Positions 49,629 to 63,814 of a stretch of DNA of 64,000 bases are shown here, in pieces. The DNA is taken from contig JAHQIY010000001.1 in assembly GCA_019054805.1 (NCBI GenBank), forward strand, positions 10,058,501 through 10,122,500. The letters run 5' to 3'. The DNA comes from Brachionus manjavacas (lineage: Eukaryota; Rotifera; Eurotatoria; Ploima; Brachionidae). Numbering within the stretch: the stretch's first letter is position 1; each line of letters opens with the position of its first letter. The notes beneath the pieces are model-generated. The model saw nothing but the letters and a program-made list of their open reading frames with translations. It did not search any database and was not told the origin of the DNA. A program made the translations under genes and the position numbers.

Positions 49629-52600
49629 TTTTTAAAATCTAAAACAAATAAACAATTCTAAAGTTTGTTTGTGATTTTTAGTGCTACTAGTAAGCCGAGC
49701 TTTAATTAAAATCATAAACATTAAAATTTAAATTTATTAAATTATTAAAAAATTTTAAGGCTTTAGAAAAATTTAAATAATAGCAAAAATAAGTAGGACT
49801 TCTCGCTTAAGTACCTGAAACTTTTGTCGAGCTTTTAATCAAAAATTCAATCTAGTTCTAGTGAAAAATCAATCTAGTTTCAATCAATTTTCTCCTAAAG
49901 AGATTTTTATCTAAAGATAAAAAATGAATATTTGAAAAAAAATCTTGAAATAGAATTAATTTATTAAATAAATTGATTTCGGTAACCTAATATGAAAAAA
50001 AAATTTGCTTGTAACTTTTTTTCTCACATCTAATCATGAACAAGACTGAAAGTAAGAGGAGGCCTAAATTGTTATCTTATCTGGAGATATTTTTTGATTT
50101 AGAAGGATTTAATTACACTTGTCGAATCTATATTTTGTCGCATAAACCTTTTCAAAAAATGATGTTTAAAGTTTAATTTTGTTCGATTTTTGAACTTAAT
50201 ATAACCAGACCAGAATAAGGCATAATTTTTACATAATTAAAAAATAATGTTCATTCAAACAATTTGCTAATATTTTAAATTTAAATTTAAATTTGAATAT
50301 GCGACATCATCAACACTAGTGTAGTGATTTTCAAAAAAAAATCCATTAAATCATAATTAAAGGTGACTAATCATAATCAATAAATTCTGGATTATATAAC
50401 AAAAAGTATTTTATTTTAAAATATTTTTAAGATCAGGTAAAATATCCAAATATTTGATGAATGATCTTAGTCACTTGAGCAAATTGTTAAGTTTGAAATT
50501 AGAGAAAAAAAGCTTAGATTTCTCTTCTTAGATTATTAATTTCAACAAAAATTTTTAATCACCTAAAACTACACATCAATGCGCTCGGGTTAATTATTAT
50601 CTTTATTATAATTTTTTTTATTACTGTTCTAATGAAATTAATTTTTTTTATATCTTTACTCATGTATTAAGATCATTCGATCAAATCTGTTAATATAAAA
50701 TTTAATATTTAGGATTTTTTTTGATAAAATTCATAAATATTTGGAAATCTTTTTTTATATAGTATTTATTTTTTTTAAATTAAGCCTGATCTTTTTTCCA
50801 CGTGAAACCCTAAAATCATGTATCTTTGGTTTTGAATATTAATGGTGACTACAACTCGATGAGAAAAAAAGGAGAATTTTTCAATTTTTATAATTGAAAA
50901 AATATTTACATAAAAAACATTGAAAAATAGGAATCTTAGTTATTGTCTTTGCGGTGTAAGATTACTGTTGCTATGAATATGGTTCATTTTGTAAACGATG
51001 TAACTAGTTGACTTTGATCACGTGAAATTTTTCTCTGAACAACTTATAGTGTCATTACGTTTTTTTCTAATTGTTATGGTAATCTTGTAATTAAAAAAAA
51101 TTTTCAAGACGTGTATCGATCTTTAGGCTCTAAAACCAATTAATTAAAAAAGGGAATTTTTTGAAAAATTGTCATCTGAGAAATAATAGTGTTTCTAATA
51201 AAAATATGCAATTTTAGCACCATATGGTTTTACCTAATTAAAGATTTTTCCATATGTTAAATTTTAATTTCGGATAGAAAATTTTAAATATTTAAATTTA
51301 TTTGATTGAGTCTAAAATCAATGGACAATTCTTATGCAGTTTAAAAAGACTTCAGTTAAATCAGACCTTAATGGTTTTTAGAAATAATTGAATCTTTTGT
51401 TCATAGATTGACCGATTGTTCTGATTAAAAAGAAATATTTTTACCGATAACATAGAAGCCTTGAAAGCATAAATTTGAATAAATAAATTCTTTCTAAAAT
51501 TTAATTTTTTTATTAGTTGTAGAACTTGTCATTTTTGACACTTGTATTCTCTTGTTTAATTTATATAATTCCAAATATTTAACACAAATATTTGAAATTA
51601 AAATAAAAGCTAAAATTTACTTTTGTCCGAAATAAAAAATTAAATGACTAATTGATGTTGAGTACAGTATTCAGAGAGAAACGAATTGTTTTATTTCCAA
51701 AAACATGATTTCATTCAAATCCTCGAGCAATTAGAAATTAATGTAGTTTTGAATAAAAAATCACTTAAGGCTAAGAGCCATTTGGAAAAAAAACATTATT
51801 TTTTAAAAAAATGATTATATTATTAAAAATTAAGTAAATGCTAAACTTTATGTGGATAAATACCTTGTAATTTGTATCCAAATTTTGCCTGAATTAACAA
51901 ATAATACAATTTATTCTTAATTTAAATAAAGCTTTTTAAAATTACGTAAAATTGTTCAAAACTTTGACATAAACATTAAATACAAATAAAATAAAAAAAG
52001 TTATTTGATCCACAAATGGCTTCGTTTGGATTAAACTGAACCATACTTGATATATTTTGATTTGGTTTTGGTCCGAACCTGAATCAGCCTTAAGTGAATT
52101 TTGATTTTAAAGATTTTAGCTCAAACGAATTTAATTGTTTATTTAATTAATAAAATGAACTTTAACGATAAGATACCTAATGCAATCTGGTCAATACTCG
52201 ATTTAATATTTTTAAAAAAGCAAATTTTTAATCCAAACTAAACAAATTTATCCTAAGCACAAACAACATATTTAAATGTAATTAATGAAAAAAAACTTGA
52301 ATGAAATATCATTCAAATTTCAGGCTCATTTAGAACTTCTTAATCAATTTTGTTGCTTGCTAGATACAAATCATCAAATATTATTTCAGCTCTTGTTTGC
52401 CTGATTCTAAAATATGAATAAATTTTTTCCTAATTCTCTCTGAAACTTGTGTCCTCGCAATTTACATGAAAAATTGCCCACATAAATATTTTTTTTGAGG
52501 CGAATCCCTAACGTACTCATCAAAATTTTTTGTACATCATTCATCAAAAAGATCCACTTTTAATTCATTAATTAAAATAGAATATTAATTAATTCAACAT

Positions 52601-55600
52601 TTGATGCCTGATTACGAAAATGAGATCATATAAGAATATAAAAAAAAAGAATCTATTTTAATGAAAGAATTTTGCTCTAATTTTTTAGTTAAAGATTTAT
52701 TTATAAACTCTAATCTTGATTTTATTTTTAATTTTCCTTTTTTGGATAAAAAAAATTGCTCAAAACATATTCAGATGCCTTTTTGAATTAAGATTTCGGA
52801 CAATTTCGGTCAAGCTATTTTAAAGAGCCATGCTGAATGAGCCCGATCCTGTTAGACTAGATATTTTTGAATGAACAACTTCAAGTATTTTCATGTAACT
52901 AGTTTTGATTGAGATTCAAGTCATTTTTTCATGACTAATTTTGGATCTACCTTTATTTTTATGTTAATTGTTTGATTAAAAATACTTTTAAATCAATTTG
53001 AATTTTGTAATAAAAAATGTTTAAATTAATATAAACTCTTAACATTAAATTCTAGATTTCAAATTTTTAACTTTAGAATTTGTGAATTGAATGATTTTTT
53101 TTTTCAAATGAACCAAGCAAACATCGAGTATTTTTTCTGATATTCATGCCAGTTAACTTAAGTATTTAAAATTATAAAATAAATCCAGTCCAAGCAAATA
53201 AGAGTGATTTCTTTTTCTGAAAATAAAAGAGAATTAAAAGAACGATGAATTCTCTAGTGGCCTTTAGACCTCGAACTCAAAATACTTTTTGATGTTTTTA
53301 TTAACTTTGCATTAAAATATGAATTGATTGTTATTTGGTCCAAAATCTCGTCTATAAGCCATATTTTATCTATTGAATTACCGAATCATTCTGTTAAAAT
53401 AGAGAGCTTAATCGAAAAAAAGGCTTAAATATGATATTTAAATTAATCGAGATGGTTAATATATTTAATTTATTTAAACAATTTAAATAATAAAAATCAC
53501 GTCCGTGCAAGTAAAATCAACTAACTTAATTTGATAAATGAGTTAATTGATGCCGATATGTCCTTTATCAGAGAAATTTATTCAAATCTATTTTAGGAAA
53601 AAAATAAAATGCGATTCTGAAGCATGATTTTATGTATCAAAATAGACTATCTCAAACGAATTAATCTATAAAAATTTTTGACGGATAACATTTAAAAAAT
53701 ACTGGAATCCCTGATTAAGATTGTTGGCTGAAAAACAAAAGTGGAGCGCAGTTCTTATCAAACCATACCTTTTGCCATGAAAAGATTTTTCCATAAATTA
53801 AAAATTTTATCACTGGATTCATTTTTCATTCAGTAATTAATAAAATATACTGGATAATGAACTAGTAAAAAGAGAAAAATAGAAAATTCATTTAAAACGA
53901 TCATTTTGGTCAAAAATATGAGGCTAAAACCAGTGATCTTTATGCAAAAACTTAAATTAAAATCTTAAATTATTAAAATTCAAATCTAATTGAAATTCTA
54001 ATTTGAATTTAAAAACCTTTTCTATTTTATGAATTTTTCCTTTTTTTTTGCTAAATCTAAAGACCAAAAATTTCAGCTTTATTTTTCACTAAAATTAAAT
54101 GAGAAACAAATAGATTTTTAATTGTTTTTAAACAACGATTAGAATAATTTAATCTTTTAATCGATCCAAAACAAATTTAAATTCAAATTATTTGAATTTT
54201 ATTCGAAATAGTTTCGATTAGCTTTAAAAGTTTCACAATAGAAATAAATAACTTAAACTTAGGCTCTTGATTCAATATATTCCAAAACTAACTCTTAATA
54301 AATAATTATTTTAAACCCGAATAATCTTAGAAAATTTTTTTTTAATTAAGTCATCAGTACCGATAGTCAATACTTGCTTCTAAAATCAATTTTTTGAACG
54401 ATTTTTTCAATAAAACTGAAAGTAAAAAGGAAAAATCTATGCTAGGTTAATATATATTTATTAGAAAAGATAAGATTGATTAGAAATCTAAATTCAATTG
54501 ACTTTTTTCATGATTTAAAATTTGATTAATATCAATAATCCTTATCAATTTTATTTCTGTACTTTTATTCTTAAATAAAATTAATTTTCTCTGATTTCTG
54601 GAATAATAGCTCTTAGAATGGTTGTAAGAAAGACAAAAACCATCGAAGCTGAAAATTTTATTTTTTTATGTTAAATTAAAAAAATTTTTTAGAAATATTG
54701 ATGTTGAATTAAAGCTTTTAAAACTATTACCATTTTTTAAGGAATATTTTTATAGGAACAAGCAGGCTAGACAATCATAGCTAAAATGATAAACACACAT
54801 TAAAACTTATGAAAGTTCATTGAATTTTGATTTTTCTTTTGAATATTATTAATTTAAAAAAAAGGAAAGATTTGAAATTTCTCTAATTAAAAAGTTTCAT
54901 TGCTTGAATGTTATTTTGTTATTAAAATAGAATTATCATGTGGATTATATTTAATCTTCGTGTTTTTTCGATTTGTTGTTATTTAAAAAATCTTATGAAA
55001 CCTTTAAAAAAATTACAAAACAATGACAATTTAGGAAGAGATGATGAGTTTTTATTTATTTGTTATAACTAATCTAATATTTTTTAAATCAGAAAAATAT
55101 TTTGAGCAAATACGAAACGTTTTTATTTCTTTTTTTTCAGGAAATTCATAAATAAAGCTTATTTTTAATAATAATTCAATTCACTCAAAAGCCTCAGTGT
55201 CAAACTCAAAAAGAACCAAGTGGTCCTATTAATAAAAAGATAAAAATAATCTTATTTGATATCAATTTCCATTATATTAAATGTAATTTTTCAAAATTTT
55301 AAAAAATTCGAAATGATGCTATTTCAAATTCGTGAGTTAAATAGATACTAGTGATTATTTCACAGTATAAATTTTGTTTTAGAGATATTAATTTAATAAT
55401 ATTCAATATAAAATTAATATGATATAATATGATTCGAGTGTACACGTCTTAAATTTTTTTCAGATGATGAAAAATATCCAGAATTGTTTTTGTTAATTCA
55501 CAAAAAAATAATTATCATTGCAATTAAACATTGATTTTTTCAATTAAATAAATTCTTAATTTTTTTTAAATTTATATATTTTAAAGCTTATTTAAAATTT

Positions 55601-58600
55601 GTTGGACTGAAAATAAACAGCACAGACTTTTTGAATGAAAATAAATTTAAAAATTAAAAAAAAATGGATTCTAATTTATATATTATTTTAACTTAAAATA
55701 ACTTAAAATTGCAGAAATTTCAATTATTAAAACTTTAAAAATAGTTTTTAAAGAATAAATTTATTTCTTCTCAAATAAAAGTATTCTTTAAATTTTTTTA
55801 TATAATTTTTTTTTAATTCAAAAAGATTTCCTAAAAAATCCTACTAATTAAATTGTTGATAAATTTATAAATTTAAAATACAAAAATAATTATTTCTTAA
55901 ATCATCAATTTAATTTTAAGAATTCATCTTAACTTAAGATGAATTACTTGAAGTTTTATTAAAGGCAAGTTATATAAAAATTTTGTTTTGTTGAATTTTT
56001 TTATAATCTCAAATAAACATTTTTAAAAACAGGAAGCAAAATGATTCTAAAATTTCTTGAGAATTAATTCAAACGTTCTTAAAATAAATATTTGATGCAA
56101 AAATGAAACTTTAGAAAATTTAAAAAAATCACTTGCAAGAACACAGTACAAAATTTTATTTTATTGAAATTATTTTTTTAAATTAATAATAGTAAGTTTG
56201 CTGAATATGAACCCTATTCTATCTGAACACCTCACCTATTTAAATCACGGTATTTGTCATCAGGAATCTTTAGAAAATCTGATTGAATTTTGTTTATCAT
56301 TTTACATCGGCTTTGTTAAAATTTTTGTAATTAAACTATTTAGACAAGGAAATTTTTCTGACCTTTACATATATATTTTGCGACATTTTAACTTAAGCTT
56401 TGAATGTTTTGAAATTTGGGCTGAAAAAAAGTAATAAATATTAACTCTACTAAAATATTTTTTAATTGTTTCTTATTATTAATCAAGAAAGACGCAAAAA
56501 TATTTTGACAAAAAATTGATTTATAGTCTTAAATTCAATTTCAATTACTTTAAAAATGATGTTAAAATGTGAATATTTTATTAAAAAATAAAATGAAATA
56601 TATATCAAAATTAAGTATTTAAAAAAACTGATTCGGATATATCGTGATATTTATAATTTTAAACAAACAAACAATCCTTTTTAAAGCAACATTTAAAACG
56701 AATTGATACAAATATTTATTTTATTTTTATTTTAAGGGAACTTTTTGTCGATTTCATTTTATGGTAAAAATTTTTATCACTTTATTTTAAATAGTTCAAA
56801 CTCAAAAAAAGCTAACTAAAATGAGATTTCTTATTTATTTAAAGTGATAGTTCTTCGCCGAATCTTCACCATAGATGAAATTTAAGAATTTAAACATCAA
56901 CTAGTATCACATAAGAGTAACAAAAATCAAAAGCTTAATAAATAAGATATTTCAATAATTATTATTTTAATTAAAATATTGGATATTTTTTTGTCCCTTC
57001 AAACGCATAAAATGACCTTTTGATGAAGATTTATGTTCGGGTTATGAGTCTGTAGTGGTGATAGACGTGGTCTTGGCTCTTATGTTATGCATTCTGGATT
57101 ATTGTAGAAGATCCAAACTTCATTCCACCAAGCTATTTCTATTTCACCAAAAAGGCGTCAAAAAAGATTATAAGAATGCTAAACAATTAAACTAACAAAT
57201 TTACAAAATTTTATTACAAAATAAAAGTTAAAGATTTTTTCTAAATAATTTTTATTAATTAAAAATAAATTTGTATAAAATAAAAATTGATGTGATGATT
57301 AAGTGAAAAAGTGATGATTGTCACATTTGTCTTTATATTTTCATAGTCACATACAAGGATTTTGCTTTGACTCAAGGAAACAAGGAAATTTACGAAATTT
57401 TACGTAAAATTAAATCTAGATAAACTCAAAGTACGATTTGCGTTATTGTGGAAACGCTAGAAACAATCTTAATCATGATGATTTACAGATCTTCTTAGCA
57501 TTTAACGTGCTAAAAGCAATTAGTAAATTTGCTTTATGCTTACTTAAATAATGACCCAGATGGACTATACCTTTATGTGATTATTTGCATGAATACTTGG
57601 TGAAATATTTAAATGCTCGTTTATGAATGGTTGTGTCTCAAATGTCTGGAAAGATGAAAATCACCCCTATCATCCGAGATGCTTTGATGGACCATATAAT
57701 TGTAAATTATCTTATTCCAAGTGAACAACACGATTTTGCAATCAAAAAAATTTAATCTAGGAGCTTATAATCCTTTCAACTCTCTGGCTACGCCGCTGTT
57801 TTGACTTCTTATTAATAATTTAAATCCTTGAACCTTTTGAACAGAATACAAAAATAATTCAATATTTTGCGATTGTCTAGCTTACATCATGTTCTTTAAC
57901 ACTAGAACATCAGATTAGTTTCTAAATCAAGTAATTAAAATTTAAAATCACGATACTTTCTTAATGTAGAAACACAGTCCAAGAATTTTATTTGTATGTT
58001 TAATAATTAAAAAAAAATAAATATATTTTGCTAAAAATATAGAAGATAAAGTTCATGAAATTCAAAACTTTAGTGTTTTTAAATTCGTAATCTACGCCCT
58101 CGAAAACCCCATAAAAATTTTTTTTTGAGGGGGCTAGAAAAAAAGTTTTTACACCCAGGGTTCCAAAAATAGTAAACCCTTTAAAAAGTTGTTGTTCTTT
58201 AAGACTCAAAATCTCAAAGATAAAACTTAAATATACTTAAATAGTATACATATTCTGAAAGAGCATAAAATTCTCTACATGCTAATGTAATTTAGAAAAG
58301 GGTGTGGCGGTTTTTGTTGACTAAAAAAAGGAAAAAAATGTGTTTTTTCTGGTTTAAATCGTATCTCCTGCGAAGGATCAATTATGAGCCAAATTTTTTT
58401 TTATAAATATATGGTTTTACAAAAATCTGAACAAATCTATGGTTTTACTTTTTTACTTTATTGCTTTATTTTTCTTAAAAAATCTCTTCAAATCATGTGT
58501 TTTTTAACAAATTTGTCAAATTTGAATTCTTTTATTAGAATTTTTAGATTAAACTAAAGAATTCGATATTTTTAGGTGCTCAACTACTGTTTTTTTCGAT

Positions 58601-58849
58601 TTTCCTGAAAAATATGCTTTTATGACTTGACCGAATGTCGCACCATTATTGTAACCTCCTAATTACCGTCTTTGGTGTTATTAAAAGCAGCATATTAGAG
58701 CAAGAACAAATCAGACATTTCCAAGAATGATGGAGCTAGTGTTATAAAATCTAAATCTTGAAATTTTTCTTATATTTATTCAAATAAATTGCCAAAAAAC
58801 TTTAAATACGATACTTGATTAAAAATCCTTTTGGAAATTTGTATTAAAG
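49629..58849. other. Gene desert between the NHL gene and ATG13
   Basis: About 9 kb of AT-rich DNA in which I can support no gene. Short open frames (for example 56198-56434) have no splice context or family similarity. Patches of more balanced composition at 57000-57180, 57600-57830 and 58070-58400 are probably old transposon pieces. At 57780-57830 a frame reads LATPLF-stop-LLINNLNP, faintly like a LINE polymerase block. Confidence 0.5.
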
Positions 58850-59110
58850 ACGTCATTATTGTATTTTCTCCCACACAGTCTGTTATGTCTTAAATTTCAA
58901 GAGTTTTTGTCGTTCAAGACTATTTTAAAACAAGATCATTTTAATGTGGCTACCCTTCATTACGAGAATAGATATCTTTTAAAATTCCCTCTAGAACTTT
59001 ACAAGGAATAGAAGTTAATGAGACGTATCTGTAATTGGAAGCAAACTTCAACTGATGTGTAGCTCAGAAATAATACTCAATGACTTTTTCAAAAATCAAC
59101 CTCAAATTTC
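58850..59110 (-). mobile_element. Decayed LINE, reverse transcriptase N-terminal block
   Basis: The minus strand at about 58980-59045 reads ASNYRYVSLTSIPCKVLEGI, the well-known NYRPVSLTS..CK..E block at the start of non-LTR reverse transcriptase domains. Flanking frames are broken. It lies about 400 bp upstream of ATG13. Confidence 0.7.
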
Positions 59111-59475
59111 TTGCTAACTTTATAAGTACAATTCAAAATAAAAATTCTAAATAAACAAAAATTTTGTTAAAAAAATTTTGCTAAATTAATTTCAACTAAA
59201 CGATCTTAGATTTAAAAATTATTTTATCAAAATTTTTATTCTATTCAGATTTACTCAAATATTTGAGCATAATTGGAAGCATAATTTTCCTATAGCTTAA
59301 TTCTCTGGTATTTTAGCCCAACAAAAAAATCCAACTAAACTAATTAACCAATATATTCTCATTCATACTCATTTTTCGTTTTCAGATTGATTAAGAAAGG
59401 GAAATTTTGATAAAATGATTTTTGAATTTTAAATGTCAGTTTAGAGCTAAAATTAAAATCGTAATAAGAAATTTA

Positions 59476-59493
59476 ATGTGTGAAATTTTTTAA
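59476..59493 (+). promoter_or_regulatory. Minimal upstream ORF before ATG13
   Basis: ATG TGT GAA ATT TTT TAA ends one base before the ATG13 start codon at 59495. If the leader includes it, it could modulate initiation or be leaky-scanned. An in-frame GTG at 59480 is not needed as the start. Confidence 0.35.
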
Positions 59494-59494
59494 A

Positions 59495-62400
59495 ATGCTA
59501 GCTTCTTCACCATTGAACTCATCACCAACCATAAACGGCTCGCCAGCAGGTCAATTTTCCCTAAATAATCCCATAACATCGGCAAAATTTTTGTCCAAAC
59601 ATGACCGTGAGGCCCTTCTACAATACACAAAACATTTTACGCGCAAAGCCGTTCAAATAATTGTTCAATCTCGCCTTGGCGACAAAAAACCAACAAAATC
59701 ACGAGTTTACGCGCACAACACAGATTGGTTCAATTTGAGTATCAAAGATCTGGCCCAAATTACCAACATGACAAAGTTGTCTCTGGGCAATGTCGAATCC
59801 CTTTTCAACTCTTCTCCTTTCTGCATCGAAATTTCACTTAGAACACCCGAAAATCAAACAATGATTTTGGAGACTTGGTGCATTTTGTTCAATGACCAGC
59901 TGGTCGATGCTTCGCAAAAGGTCTGTTTTAGTGTTTACAAGAAAATGAGCCTAGTGCTCAGATCTCTGATGTGCTTAACACGCTCTTTGCCCACATATCA
60001 ACTATCACGACGACAAAATTCAGACACGTATGTGCTCCTGTACCGAATGTACTGCGGTGAGCCCATAGTGCATCATTTGGGAGAAAATTACGCAACAGCT
60101 AAAGTGGGCACTGTGGGCACGCCGATAGGCTCCATAATAGTCAATGTGGCCTATCGAACGCGTCTTACAATGACACCTCAAAATTCTCAAAATTCCGCCG
60201 AATACTGCGGCATACAAATCAAAGATGATCATTTTACTCCAAACCAGACTCGAACCGAGTCACCCGCACTGACAAAAAAACAGTCTGCCGCAATATCTAT
60301 TTCGCCGAGCTCACCACCTTATTCAGACAAGTCCCCTCGAAGCTTTTCTGACCAAAATAGTCTTTGCAAACGCTCCACGTCCAATTTAAACACAATTTGT
60401 GAGACTAATTTGTTCAAGAACACGCCAAAAACACAGCCAATTCCAATGAGGTCCGATTCCGAAGGGAATAATATGCAGCTTAAAAAATATAGAGATCCGG
60501 ATGAGAGTTCAGCAGATGAATACAATAGCAGCTCGATTGGAAGCACGCCCGATACAATTTACTATTTTAAGCTTAAAAGTGCTGCCTTTGTGCCATCAAC
60601 TAGCTTTAATAATAATTATTTTTCATCATCCTTTAGTAATTTAAGTGAAAATGACCTGCCGCCATTCATTACTTTGTTATCTAATGATTTTGGTAACATG
60701 AGCACATCAGATGCGAAGAATGCTGAAAATTTTCTCGCTCAATCGCCCCCACCTCCAAACAATTTGGTCGAATATCAGCAGCAAAAAATCATGCCAAATA
60801 GACATTTAAAAATGCTGAACAATGATGAGCATTTGGCATCGCCGTGTTCGTTGCCAAATTTTAAAATGCTCGAGTATCATAACAATAACTTCAATGAGGC
60901 TAAATCAGTCCTAAATCAAGCGACAGATGATTTTGTTTTCATTGAATCGGTGAGTTTATTTTTTTGTTTGGTGCAGATATGGACAATTTTTAGAAAAAGT
61001 ATCCAATTTTAGAATCTTATCTTAAAAGTGAAATTTACCGAAAAAATGTTGTCATTTTTTTCCAGCTTTAATTTAAGAGTTAATATATCATTTTCGGCAA
61101 AAAAATTTAATCCATGATCACAAGAATAAGCTATTTATGAAAATAAAATCTATTTTTCATTTTTTAGGCTTTAAAATTTTTTATAATGGGTCAAAATGAC
61201 CCGACTGGCATGAATAATTTTAAAATTCCTTTAATAAAAAATGGAATTTTAAAATTATTCAAATATTTAAAATTCCATTTTTTATTAAAGGAAAAATATT
61301 GGTTAAAGTCTTTATTTTAAATAATTGAAAATTATTGATTAAAAAATTTTAATATTTTGAGTTTTTTTTCATCAAGCTAACTAATTATGTTAAAATGAAT
61401 GATGGTTAATTTAGTAATACCATTTCTATTAGAGATTGGTGACTTTTCGGCTAATGTAATGAGAAAAGTCTGACTGATTTTCGGCCCAGATTGACTGGGA
61501 TAATTTATTGAAAAATTGAAATAATTTTGGTGAATACTTTCTTACCTTAAACACTAGTGGCCCAAACCTCGAAACGCAATAAAAATAGAAGATAACTATT
61601 ATAAAACAACTTTTTTATTTATTTATTTATTTAAAAGCCGCAACCAAGGCGATATGAATGTCAAAGGTCATAATCCTTATGACTTCCAATATTTTATTTT
61701 TAAAAAGAACTTTTTTTTTTATTCTATTTTCTAATTAAAAAAAAAAAAAACTTTGTGATGTAAACATGAGGGTTCAAGCGAAGGTTATTGTCATTCGTGC
61801 GATCCCCGGGTTTTCAATTTTTATTTTATTTTTTATTTTAAAAATAAATTATAAATAATTTAATCTAGATTGTTCTAAATAATTTATATATATGCATTGA
61901 TTTGTTGCAAAAAATAAACAAAAAATTTAGTTTAACAATTAAAAAGATTTAAAGTTTTAATTATTCCACTTTTTTATAATAGTCAATTATAAAAATCCGA
62001 TTTTAGTCCCTTAAATCAAAAAGTGAAAAAAAAAATTCTAACATCTTAGAGTCACCAAATACTCAAAGATAACGGTACTTGTTGATTTTATGAGGAATAT
62101 ACTAATTGAAAATTACATAAAAAATATTTGCTGGAATCTAAAATTAATTTAAGTATTTAAGTAATGATTTAAGTAAAAAACATTCTATCTAGAATTGGTT
62201 TTAAAATAAATTAATAAAACTTTTTTATCTATTTTTTTTAATCTTATTATTAGAAATTGTCTCTAAAAAGTTATAATATTTAAAATTGTCCATGTTTATT
62301 TAGATAAGGATAAAAATTAATCTTTTTTAAGAAGAAAGTTGCGTTTGGGTTGAGTGATGCAGCCGATGATTTGAGAACATTTTACAAAGCTTGTGAGAAT

Positions 62401-62532
62401 GCGCCTATTCTCGATTCGTTCCAAAGTGAACCGAGTTTTAGCGAGGTTTTAAAAGATTTAGACCAACAGTTGTTTAACTATGAGTCAAAAGTAGCTGAAT
62501 TTGATGATTTAATAAAATCGTTTGAGAATTAA
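59495..62532 (+). CDS. ATG13: Autophagy-related protein 13
   Basis: Two exons, 59495-60949 and 62332-62532, join in phase to about 551 residues (human 517 in one isoform). ATG13 is the regulatory subunit of the ULK1 kinase complex that starts autophagosome formation. The HORMA domain (about 30-235) has LLQYTKHFTRKAVQIIVQSR, DWFNLSIKDL, FCIEISLRTPENQTMILETW, SVYKKMSLVLRSL, YQLSRRQ, VLLYRMYCGE, VGTVGTPIGSI and VAYRTRL, all close to the animal family. A long serine- and asparagine-rich disordered region follows, then DDFVFIES at the exon 1 end (human DDFVMIDF). Exon 2 encodes the short C-terminal tail with KVAEFDDLIKSFEN, matching the extreme C terminus of vertebrate ATG13. The start at 59495 is the first ATG in frame with the HORMA domain. 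The single 1382-nt intron holds a foldback repeat. Confidence 0.93.
61226..61293. repeat. Perfect 28-nt inverted repeat in the ATG13 intron
   Basis: The arms 61226-61253 and 61266-61293 are exact reverse complements (TTCCTTTAATAAAAAATGG ... CCATTTTTTATTAAAGGAA) around a 12-nt loop. It may be the core of a foldback element or a recent local inversion-duplication. Confidence 0.85.
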
Positions 62533-63286
62533 GCTAGAATGGAATATCAGAACACGGTGATAATTCAGTGTATATTTAATTAAAATAAAAATTTTAGAAA
62601 AATTCATTAAAAATATGTAAAATTTGTTCAAAAGTTATCATTTTAATACAATTTACTTTAAGAAACTAATTTATGGTTTTTTTAGATTGATTGCTTTTTT
62701 TTCCTCGAGTTTTTATCAAAATAATGGGTTCATTTTTAAATAAATTATCACAAATTAATACGATCGCTTAAAATGAAAAATAAACAGATTAAAATCAAAT
62801 TTTTTAATATTTTTTTATTTATAAGTTGAAATTTTATTAAAATTATTGTTCATTAATTGTTATTTGATAATAAGGGAAGAACAAAAATATTAACAAATAT
62901 TGAATTTAAATTAAGAAATTTTTTTTCATCGATTAAATTACAAATTTGACGAAATTGACAAAATTGACGAAAAGTATTTGTTCATTACTATGTGAATTTG
63001 AAACAAATTTGACAAATTAAAAAAAGTTGATACTTAGAACTTTGTCACTCATTGAAAATAGACTTGTGATTTAAGTCAGCGCTCATTGTAAACCTTTATT
63101 TAAAAAAACTTAACTAAACTCATTCTTATAAATCGTAGTACTTAGCTAAATTTCGTATTAATGATGTCAATTGGTGCCAAGTTAAAAATCTAAAATTTTT
63201 ATTTTTGCATTAATAGAATAATTCACCTAAATATCTAAATCATATACACTGTATCAAAATTTAATCTTATATTAAACAAATTTGAA
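62533..63286. other. Intergenic region after ATG13
   Basis: AT-rich; the ATG13 3' end lies here. Nothing else seen apart from short GACAAATT/GACGAAATT words near 62945-63020. Confidence 0.45.
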
Positions 63287-63695
63287 CAGAGTTGTTTTTA
63301 AGTCACAAGTCTTAAGTCAAGTCAAGTCAATGACTTAAAAATTTTTAAGTTTAAAAAATCGGTAAAAAAAAAGCGGCAAGTCAAAGTTACGGTCAACATT
63401 GTGGCGGGCGGTCATTTAGCCGTTCAGCTTGGCGGCCAGAATTTGGGACTGCGGCGCTGAAAAAAAGATGCCAAAATATCATAAAAAATTAAAAAGTTAA
63501 GAAAATTAAATATGTTTATTAATTAAAAAAAACCATAATTTTATTAAAAAAAAAACCAACGGCCAACAATCATCCACTACCAATAATACTCAATTTTAAT
63601 GAAATAAATAATTAAAAGTATTTCTAATCTAACTCATGACTTTGACTTAAATTTTTGTGACTTAGACTTAAAACTGTGACTTAAAAACAACTCTG
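63287..63695. mobile_element. Non-autonomous inverted-repeat DNA element, ends CAGAGTTG, AAGTC subterminal repeats
   Basis: The left end CAGAGTTGTTTTTAAGTCAC at 63287 is matched in reverse complement by the right end at 63676-63695. Multiple AAGTC/GACTT words follow on both sides. The 410-bp element has a GC-rich centre (about 63372-63464) with no coding capacity. CAGAG-type ends with subterminal repeats are reminiscent of hAT-like MITEs. An 8-bp target duplication is not clear (an ATTTGAA-like word flanks imperfectly). A relic of the same element lies near 3178-3255. Confidence 0.7.
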
Positions 63696-63814
63696 ATTTT
63701 GAATTTAAAATAATGAATATTAATTTCCACACGAAAATCTCATCAAGTTCCACATCATTTTATAAAGTAAAATAAAAGTAATGAAAAACAAAAAAAGACT
63801 CAAATAAGCAAAAA

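Noticed and set aside
56198..56434. A 78-residue open frame in the gene desert
   Set aside because: No family similarity, no splice context and composition like the surrounding DNA.
57600..57850. A LINE polymerase fragment on the plus strand
   Set aside because: Only a weak resemblance (LATPLF ... LLINNL) interrupted by a stop; not enough to annotate.
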